Origin: VBDM01 sp964430565
Lineage (GTDB): Bacteria > Pseudomonadota > Gammaproteobacteria > Burkholderiales > SG8-39
Assembly: GCA_964430565.1 (NCBI GenBank)
Contig: CAYSFD010000015.1
Span: 1-64,000, forward strand
Length of the DNA stretch: 64,000 nt
Reading direction: 5' to 3'
Shown here: positions 59,006 through 64,000 of the stretch, piece after piece
How positions within the stretch are numbered: the stretch's first letter is position 1
How the letters are laid out: each line of letters starts with the position of its first letter
Program-made: the position numbers and the translations under genes
The notes under the pieces: model-generated
The model's input: the letters and a program-made list of their open reading frames with translations, nothing else
Told to the model about the DNA's origin: nothing
Databases searched by the model: none

Positions 59006-59890
59006 ATGAAGATCTGCCAGTACGGCGAGCACGAGGCGGGCGCGGTCCAGGGCGAGCGCGTCTATCCGATCGGCGCCGCGCTCGTAGCAGCCGGTCACCT
59101 GCGGCAGGGTTACACCATGCAGGAGGCGATCGACGTCCTCGCCAACCGCCCCGCGGCGATGCACTGCGCGGGCCATGCGCTGGACGGAAAATCGTTTCCG
59201 CTCGCGTCGGTGACGCTTCTCGCCCCAATTGAGAACCCCCCGTCGATCTGGGCCGCTGCAGCGAACTACAAGGCGCACGCCGCCGAGATGCTGGCCGTTT
59301 CCGGCGGCCCCCACCGCAGCGCGCTCACGAAGGACGAGCTGATGGCCGAGTTCTTCCTCAAACCCTCCTCGTCCATCATTGGCCCCGGCGGCATCATCGT
59401 TCTTCCGAAAATCTCGAGGGACGTCGACTATGAGGCCGAACTCTGCGCGGTCATCGGCAGGAAGGCGCGGCGCGTGAGCGAAGCCCAGGCGCTCGAATAC
59501 GTCTTCGGCTATACCATCTGCTGGGACATCAGCCAGCGCGACCCCTGGGGCAGGAACCGGCAGAACACGCGCAACATCCGCAAGGGCTTCGACAGTTTCA
59601 CCGCGCTCGGGCCGTGGATCGTGACGCGCGACGAGTTACCTGAGCCGCAGGACGTGAGGATCGAGGTCGAGCTGAACGGGAAGAAAGCGATGACCGCGCA
59701 CACCGCCGACATGATCTGCGGCCTGCGCGAGCACATCCGCTTCCTCTCGGGGATCCTGACCCTTCGCCCTGGCGACCTCATCACCACCGGCACGCCCGCC
59801 GGCGTCGCCAAGCTTAGCCCCGGCGACCGGCTCAGGGGCCGTATCGAGCACATCGGCGAGATGACCCTCAAAGTGGAGGCCGAGACATGA
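59006..59890 (+). CDS. Fumarylacetoacetate hydrolase family protein
   Basis: A 294-residue protein with the FAH C-terminal domain: NPPSIWAAAANYKAHAAEML, metal-binding VDYEAELCAVIGRKARRVSE, FGYTICWDISQRD and LITTGTPAGVAKLSPGD. These enzymes hydrolyse C-C bonds of acylpyruvate-type or 2-oxo-hept-ene-dioate products of aromatic meta-cleavage. Start ATG 59006 gives the canonical MKICQYG opening. Its stop overlaps the next Bug gene (ATGA), so receptor and hydrolase are co-expressed. Confidence 0.9.
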   Translation: MKICQYGEHEAGAVQGERVYPIGAALVAAGHLRQGYTMQEAIDVLANRPAAMHCAGHALDGKSFPLASVTLLAPIENPPSIWAAAANYKAHAAEMLAVSGGPHRSALTKDELMAEFFLKPSSSIIGPGGIIVLPKISRDVDYEAELCAVIGRKARRVSEAQALEYVFGYTICWDISQRDPWGRNRQNTRNIRKGFDSFTALGPWIVTRDELPEPQDVRIEVELNGKKAMTAHTADMICGLREHIRFLSGILTLRPGDLITTGTPAGVAKLSPGDRLRGRIEHIGEMTLKVEAET

Positions 59891-60849
59891 CGAGAATCAC
59901 GGTTTTATTTTTTCTGCTGATCGCATCGCTTTCCGTGTGCGCGCAGCCCTTCCCCTCGCGCGCGGTCAAGTTCGTCGTCCCCGCCTCGGCCGGCGGCGCC
60001 ACCGACAACATGGCGCGCTCGCTGGCCGCGCGGCTGACCGAGATCTGGGGCCAGCCCGTGGTGGTCGAGAACCGGCCCGGTGCGACCCAGATCATCGGCG
60101 CCGAATACGTCGCCAAGTCCGCGCCCGACGGCTACACGCTGCTCGTCTCCGAGGCGGCGACCTGGGTCATCACGCCGCACTTCCAGAGGAAGCTCCCGTT
60201 CGACGGCATGCGCGACTTCACGCCCGTGACCGTGCTGGTGCGCTTCCCGTGGGTGATCTCCGTACACGCCTCGGTGCCGGCCGGCACCTTCCAGGAGCTG
60301 GTCGCCTACGCACGCGCGAAGCCCGGGGTGCTTTCCTACGGCTCCTTCGGCCTGGGCTCCTCGGGGCACATCAGCGTCGACTACCTGAAGAATCTCCTTG
60401 GCATCGACATCCTCCACGTACCCTACAAGGGCGCTGCGCCCGCCGTGACCGACCTCCTTGCCGGACAGATCCAGGTGATGATGGTGACCCCGCTCCTCGT
60501 CGAGCCCCACGCCCGCACCGGGAAGTTGAGGCTCCTCGCCGCCGCCACGCGCGAGCGCATCCCGCGCCTCCCCGACCTTCCGACCGTGAGCGAGTCCGGC
60601 GTCCCCGGCTACGAGGCCGGCACCTGGTTCGCCCTCGTCGGCCCCGCCGGCATGCCGCGCGAGGTCACGAACCTCCTTTACACCGACGTCAAGCGCGTCA
60701 TGAACGAGCCCGCGTTCAAGGACAAGTACGTCGAGAAGCAGTGGTTCGAAGTCGTCGCCAACACCCCCGACGAGTTCGCCGCGTTCCTCAAGAGCGAATA
60801 CGACCGCTGGGAGAAGGTGATCAAGCTCTCGGGCGTGAAGCTCGAGTGA
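59887..60849 (+). CDS. TctC/Bug family periplasmic solute receptor
   Basis: A 320-residue protein with a signal peptide (ending SVCA) and Bug motifs RAVKFVVPASAGGATDNMAR, VVENRPGATQIIGAEYVA and SAPDGYTLLVSEAAT. Co-translation with the FAH gene suggests that its ligand is an aromatic acid or a ring-cleavage product. It converges on the RidA gene, and inverted GTAGCGTGCGC repeats lie between. Confidence 0.92.
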   Translation: MTRITVLFFLLIASLSVCAQPFPSRAVKFVVPASAGGATDNMARSLAARLTEIWGQPVVVENRPGATQIIGAEYVAKSAPDGYTLLVSEAATWVITPHFQRKLPFDGMRDFTPVTVLVRFPWVISVHASVPAGTFQELVAYARAKPGVLSYGSFGLGSSGHISVDYLKNLLGIDILHVPYKGAAPAVTDLLAGQIQVMMVTPLLVEPHARTGKLRLLAAATRERIPRLPDLPTVSESGVPGYEAGTWFALVGPAGMPREVTNLLYTDVKRVMNEPAFKDKYVEKQWFEVVANTPDEFAAFLKSEYDRWEKVIKLSGVKLE

Positions 60850-60895
60850 CGCAAGGGGCGCCGGCGCGGTGGGATCGGCCCTGAAAGCTGCGCTA

Positions 60896-60995
60896 GTAGC
60901 GTGCGCCGCGCGCACGAAGAAATTAGCGTTGTGTCCGGACGTGCGCATAGCGCACGCTACCATTCGAAGTCCGAGACGCGGCACGTAGCGTGCGC
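60896..60995. repeat. Inverted/direct GTAGCGTGCGC repeat cluster
   Basis: GTAGCGTGCGC occurs at 60896-60906 and 60985-60995, and its exact reverse complement GCGCACGCTAC at 60950-60960. The first and middle copies can pair into an 11-bp stem between the converging Bug and RidA genes and may serve as a bidirectional terminator or REP. Confidence 0.7.
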
Positions 60996-61007
60996 CGCGC
61001 ACACGCC

Positions 61008-61412
61008 CTAATCGAAGCTCGCCACGCAGTCGATCTCGACGTTCACGCCTTTCCTGTGCGGCGTCGCGCCGATGCAGGTGCGCGTGACCTTCTCGCCCTG
61101 GAGAAAATCGCGGAAGGTCTCGTTGAAGGCGGAAAAGTCCTCGGTGTTGCGCAGCACGACGCGCATGTTCACGACGTGCGTGAAATCCAGACCGGCCGCA
61201 GTTAACACGCTCTTTAGGTTCGTCAGAGTCTGCTTGGTCTGCTCACGGATATCGGCGCTCACGACTTCGCGTGTCTTCGGATCGAGCGGTCCCTGCCCGG
61301 AAACGAAGAGCAGGTTCCCGGCGCGGATCGCCTGGGCGAGCGGGGAAGGGGTGCCCTTGTCGGTGAAGCCGGTGGTGGGCGCGGCCGGGGATGTGACGAT
61401 CTGCTTCGCCAT
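61008..61412 (-). CDS. RidA/YjgF family deaminase-like protein
   Basis: A 134-residue protein with the typical LAQAIRAGNLLFVSGQGPLD start, the IREQTKQTLTNLKSVLTAAG helix and a C-terminal CIGATPHRKGVNVEIDCVA, where RidA proper has the Arg that binds imine/enamine carboxylates (here the local motif is ATPHRKG, a variant). RidA family members remove reactive enamines; catabolic paralogues act in aromatic pathways. It ends the two-gene unit starting with the thioesterase at 61828. Confidence 0.85.
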   Translation of the reverse strand: MAKQIVTSPAAPTTGFTDKGTPSPLAQAIRAGNLLFVSGQGPLDPKTREVVSADIREQTKQTLTNLKSVLTAAGLDFTHVVNMRVVLRNTEDFSAFNETFRDFLQGEKVTRTCIGATPHRKGVNVEIDCVASFD

Positions 61413-61414
61413 GG

Positions 61415-61828
61415 CTACTCGAAGACTGCCTTGATCTCCGCCGGGATAGTCGCCGCCTTGAGGCGGTTGGGATCGTCAGGGTGGCGGTGCGCCCAGACGC
61501 GGACTTCGTAGCCCTCCACGGCCCGCACGCCGCCGTTCAGCACCGTGTGGCCGACCTTGAGCGTCTTTTCGTTCCATTCCACGATCTGCGTCTCGACCAC
61601 GATCTCGTCGCGGAACTTGGAAGGCGCGATGAACTTTGCCTTGGCCTCGACGATGGGCAGGCCTACGACGCCGTATTTCTTCCCGATTGAATCCCAGTCG
61701 AGGCCGACCGAATCCCAGAACAGCCGCGTGCTCTCGTCGAACCAGGCGAAGTAATTCGGGTAAAAGACGATGCGCGCCGGGTCGGTGTCGCCCCAGTGAA
61801 CGATGACGTTGTGCCTGTATGTTTTCAT
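61415..61828 (-). CDS. 4-hydroxybenzoyl-CoA thioesterase-like hot-dog protein
   Basis: A 137-residue protein with the 4HBT motif VHWGDTDPARIVFYPNYFAWFD, including the catalytic Asp of Pseudomonas-type thioesterases, and a WAHRHPDDPN-type end. Start ATG 61828 is used; the longer upstream frame overlaps the divergent LigA gene. It precedes the RidA gene by 2 bp. It hydrolyses an aromatic or short acyl-CoA, consistent with the surrounding aromatic catabolism genes. Confidence 0.88.
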   Translation of the reverse strand: MKTYRHNVIVHWGDTDPARIVFYPNYFAWFDESTRLFWDSVGLDWDSIGKKYGVVGLPIVEAKAKFIAPSKFRDEIVVETQIVEWNEKTLKVGHTVLNGGVRAVEGYEVRVWAHRHPDDPNRLKAATIPAEIKAVFE

Positions 61829-61867
61829 GCTGCGCGCGATTATAACGTCCACTAAAATAGGGGTGCC

Positions 61868-62161
61868 ATGGGAATCATGCAGACCGACAGGACCCTGCCG
61901 TCGAACCGGATGATCTTCGAGGTCCGGCGCGACGCGGCGAAGCTCAAGCGCTTCCAGCAGGACCTCGAAGACCTGATGCGCGACTACGGGCTCTCGGACG
62001 AGGAGAAGCGCGCCTTCCGCGCGATCGACATCAGGCGGCTCGGCGAGCTTGGCGTGCATCCGTATTTCCTGCCGCAGGTGACGCGGCTTTTCAAGGGCGC
62101 CGGCTACAACCATAACCAGAGCGATGCCGCGCAGCTCTATGCGCAAAAGATGCTCAAGTGA
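61868..62161 (+). CDS. LigA-like alpha subunit of class III extradiol dioxygenase
   Basis: A 97-residue helical protein with NRMIFEVRRDAAKLKRFQQD, LMRDYGLSDEEKRAFRAIDI and LGELGVHPYFLPQVTRL, typical of the small LigA fold (protocatechuate 4,5-dioxygenase alpha subunit, which covers the active site of the beta subunit). It lies 68 bp upstream of a LigB-like gene and only 39 bp from the divergent thioesterase start. Confidence 0.87.
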   Translation: MGIMQTDRTLPSNRMIFEVRRDAAKLKRFQQDLEDLMRDYGLSDEEKRAFRAIDIRRLGELGVHPYFLPQVTRLFKGAGYNHNQSDAAQLYAQKMLK

Positions 62162-62170
62162 CGGCGCAGC

Positions 62171-62214
62171 CGTCATCCCCGCCAAAACCGAAGGCCGCGA
62201 GCGGGGATCCAGGG
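62171..62214. repeat. GTCATCCCCGC...GCGGGGATCCAGG dispersed-repeat element
   Basis: The pair CCCCGC (62177-62182) and GCGGGG (62201-62206), flanked by GTCAT and ATCCAGG, belongs to a common bacterial REP type. Here the loop is enlarged to 18 nt. It sits between the LigA and LigB genes and may affect their relative expression. Confidence 0.6.
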
Positions 62215-62229
62215 ACTTGAACCGGCGGA

Positions 62230-63060
62230 ATGGCTGAGATCGTCTCCGTCATCGCGCTCGCGCACGCGCCCGGCGCGACCGGCTGGCTCGACAAGGCGCC
62301 GAAGTCCGAGCAGGACGCGCTCCTCGCCGGCTACGCCGAGATGGGGCGGCGTTTCCGCGCGGCGAAGCCCGACGTTGTCGTCGGCGTTGCGAACGACCAT
62401 CTCCTCAACTTTCCCATGGAGAACATTCCCGACTGGTGCGTCGGCACGGCCGAACGCTGGCGTGGGCCGGCCGAGTGGTTCCGCGACTGGATCAACATCC
62501 TCGACTACGAGGTCGCGGGCGAGCGCGAGCTCGCGCGCCATATCGTGCGCGACTGCGGTAGGCACGGCTTCAATCTGGCGTTCTCCGACAAGCTTCTCTT
62601 CGACGACAACTGGTCGGTGCCCCTCAGGTTCCTCACGCCCGAGTACGACGTACCGCTCGTGCCGATCCACATGAATTGCGTGATGCCGCCGCTTCCGGAG
62701 CCGGAGCGCTGCTTCCAGTTCGGGCGCGCCCTCGCGGACGCCGTGCGCGCCTGGCCGTCGAAGGCGCGCGTCGCGATCATGGGCACGGGCGGACTCTCGC
62801 ACGACCCCGGCGGCCCGAAGTATTTCGCCGTGGACGAGAAGTTCGACCGCTGGTTCCTCGATCTGCTAGGCGAAGGCGATCCGGACAGGGTGCTGCGCGA
62901 GGTGACGATCGAAAGAATGATCGCGGCGGGAGACGGCGGCACCGTCGAGCTTCTCGCCTGGCTGGTCGCGATGGGCGCGGCCGGCGGGCGCCCCGCCGAG
63001 ACCGTTTTCTATGTGCCTTCGGTGCCCTTGCGCTGCGGGATGGGCGGAGTGGCCTGGTGA
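62230..63060 (+). CDS. LigB-like catalytic subunit of class III extradiol dioxygenase
   Basis: A 276-residue protein of the LigB fold. Iron ligands are His in ALAHAPGATGW near residue 12 and His in VANDHLLNFPMENIP near residue 57, with a Glu in GTVELLAWLVAMG near residue 239. The HMNCVMPPLPEPERCFQFG and MGTGGLSHDPGG motifs hold the catalytic His region. With LigA it should open a catechol-type ring (protocatechuate, gallate or similar) between C4 and C5. Its stop overlaps the GTG start of the cysteine hydrolase (GTGA). Confidence 0.88.
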   Translation: MAEIVSVIALAHAPGATGWLDKAPKSEQDALLAGYAEMGRRFRAAKPDVVVGVANDHLLNFPMENIPDWCVGTAERWRGPAEWFRDWINILDYEVAGERELARHIVRDCGRHGFNLAFSDKLLFDDNWSVPLRFLTPEYDVPLVPIHMNCVMPPLPEPERCFQFGRALADAVRAWPSKARVAIMGTGGLSHDPGGPKYFAVDEKFDRWFLDLLGEGDPDRVLREVTIERMIAAGDGGTVELLAWLVAMGAAGGRPAETVFYVPSVPLRCGMGGVAW

Positions 63061-63692
63061 GCGAGGCGCTGCTCTCGCTTTCGGCCCAGATCGCGCCGGC
63101 GCACGCCGCGGTGCTGGTGGTGGATATGCAGAACGATTTCTGCGCCGCGGGCGGCTACATCGATCGCATCATCAAGCGCGATCTCACCGCCTGCCGGGAG
63201 GTCGCGAAAACCGTGAACGAGCTTGTCGCCGCGGCGCGCACGGTGAAGGTACCAGTGTTCTGGCTGCGCGCGAACTACGCCCACGACCTCGTTCCCGAGC
63301 CGATGCGCGCGAAACTGGAGCGCCAGAACATCGCCGAGGTGTGCTGCGCCTCGGGAAGCTGGGGCGCGGACTGGTACGGCGTGAAGCCCGCCCCGGGCGA
63401 GCCTGTTGTCGAGAAGCACTGCTATAGCGGTTTCATGGGCACCGACTTGCAGGCGCATTTGCAGCGGCAGGGGGTGAGGACGCTGGTGTTCTCCGGGGTC
63501 CAGACGCACGTCTGCGTCGAGTCGACGCTGCGCGACGCGCACTCGCTCGGCTACTACTGCGTCGTTCCCGAGGAGTGCGTCGCCTCGCACACGCCGCCCG
63601 CGCATGCGGCGACCCTCGCGAGCGTGAAGTTTCTCTTCGGCGAGGTGACTACGCTCCCCGAGCTGAAGGCGATCTGGGGTGCCCGGGTCTAG
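63057..63692 (+). CDS. Isochorismatase-like cysteine hydrolase
   Basis: A 211-residue protein starting at GTG 63057, overlapping the LigB stop. The triad is Asp in VLVVDMQNDFCAAGGY, Lys in VVEKHCYSGF and Cys in GVQTHVCVESTLRDAHSLGY. Family members hydrolyse amides such as N-carbamoyl compounds, biuret or maleamic acid; with a ring-cleavage dioxygenase a maleamate or N-formyl-type substrate is plausible. The family call is secure, the substrate is not. Confidence 0.9.
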   Translation: MSEALLSLSAQIAPAHAAVLVVDMQNDFCAAGGYIDRIIKRDLTACREVAKTVNELVAAARTVKVPVFWLRANYAHDLVPEPMRAKLERQNIAEVCCASGSWGADWYGVKPAPGEPVVEKHCYSGFMGTDLQAHLQRQGVRTLVFSGVQTHVCVESTLRDAHSLGYYCVVPEECVASHTPPAHAATLASVKFLFGEVTTLPELKAIWGARV

Positions 63693-63758
63693 GCGATGTT
63701 GCGCCCCCGCTTCCCTCTGGCATAGAGTAGTACCCGCAACGATTCTAGGAGCTTGGCC

Positions 63759-63989
63759 ATGGCGGATCCGAACAAGACGAAGGTCACCATCTTCACCGGA
63801 AACTATCGCATCAAGGGATATATCGAGCTCGTGCCCGGGGCGAGGGTGACGGATTTCATGGTCGAGGCGAAGGATTTCATCGCCGTGACCGAAGCCGAGA
63901 TCTGGGAGCTGGGGGATCGCAAGATCATGAACGCGCCCTTCCTCAACGTGAGCCGCCATCACGTGCAGATCATCATGCCGCAACACTGA
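63759..63989 (+). CDS. Small beta-rich protein (DUF6812-like)
   Basis: A 76-residue protein, start ATG 63759 chosen because AGGAG lies 8 nt before it. Strands are visible in KVTIFTGNYRIKGYIELVPG, KDFIAVTEAEIW and VSRHHVQIIMP. The pattern (x-G-Y-I-E-L-x-P-G-A-R-V-T-D-F) is that of short uncharacterised Sm/PilZ-like barrel proteins that are common in proteobacteria and chloroflexi. No function can be given. It is 66 bp after the cysteine hydrolase. Confidence 0.7.
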   Translation: MADPNKTKVTIFTGNYRIKGYIELVPGARVTDFMVEAKDFIAVTEAEIWELGDRKIMNAPFLNVSRHHVQIIMPQH

Positions 63990-64000
63990 CCCAGTCCTTC

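Noticed and set aside
59905..61002. 365-codon minus-strand frame opposite the Bug receptor
   Set aside because: Antisense shadow; the plus strand shows a signal peptide and all Bug motifs.

Overview
The window is high-GC, densely packed, single-chromosome-style DNA that looks betaproteobacterial, most likely Burkholderiales or a close relative. The main reasons are three separate TctC/Bug-type periplasmic receptors plus a TctA fragment, a YqhA-fumarase gene order remnant, a CtaA/CtaB/SCO cytochrome oxidase cluster, and many short operons with ATGA/GTGA overlaps. No rRNA, tRNA or CRISPR array was seen.

Layout. 1-5.4 kb: the end of a tctA permease gene, a flavin-dependent (luciferase-like) oxidoreductase with a tiny coupled membrane protein, two MFS transporters and a DUF1223 protein. 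5.6-10.3 kb: a lower-GC accessory island with an IS91-family transposase remnant, an AAA/TOPRIM (OLD-like) ATPase, a TIR-like/deoxyribosyltransferase-like gene bracketed by two direct copies of a ~160-bp structured repeat, and a HEPN-MNT toxin-antitoxin pair whose HEPN toxin is cut off by one of those repeats. 10.3-12.4 kb: DUF423, a truncated MaoC gene, a TSUP permease and a PilZ protein. 12.5-19.2 kb: a four-gene operon of pyruvate carboxylase plus an ABC importer whose receptor carries a C-terminal NosL-like domain. 19.5-25 kb: a scarred region with a fumarase stub, a truncated autotransporter abutting a truncated spermidine-synthase-like gene, a FecR protein, an MFS transporter and more copies of the repeat. 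25-35.5 kb: a second DUF423/MaoC locus (MaoC intact here), NfeD-stomatin, an acyltransferase, an SGNH hydrolase, small basic proteins, MFS, GST and a ThDP enzyme.

35.6-46.2 kb is the most striking block. It is a respiratory cluster with a CuA-bearing B-family heme-copper oxidase whose subunit I has Gln where oxygen reductases carry the cross-linked Tyr. With it are a second, divergent oxidase-like subunit, heme O/A synthesis genes (ctaB, ctaA), SCO, a DUF2249 protein and a Crp/Fnr regulator. Divergently there is a three-module fusion of cytochrome b, [2Fe-2S] ferredoxin and FAD/NAD(P)H reductase. The divergent promoter region has three TTGAT-N4-GTCAA-like boxes. I infer an anaerobically or NO-controlled, possibly NO-reducing respiratory module linked to NAD(P)H.

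46-64 kb: a RAYT-type transposase, ketopantoate reductase, three Bug receptors, a winged-helix/TPR regulator divergent from a TPR protein, LysR, a methyltransferase, a Tat-exported dienelactone hydrolase, a PIN/ribbon-helix-helix toxin-antitoxin pair, and a catabolic cluster (VOC protein, FAH-family hydrolase, Bug receptor, RidA, thioesterase, LigA- and LigB-like extradiol dioxygenase, cysteine hydrolase). Several genes end at visible recombination scars, so both genome rearrangement and, less likely, assembly chimerism should be kept in mind.
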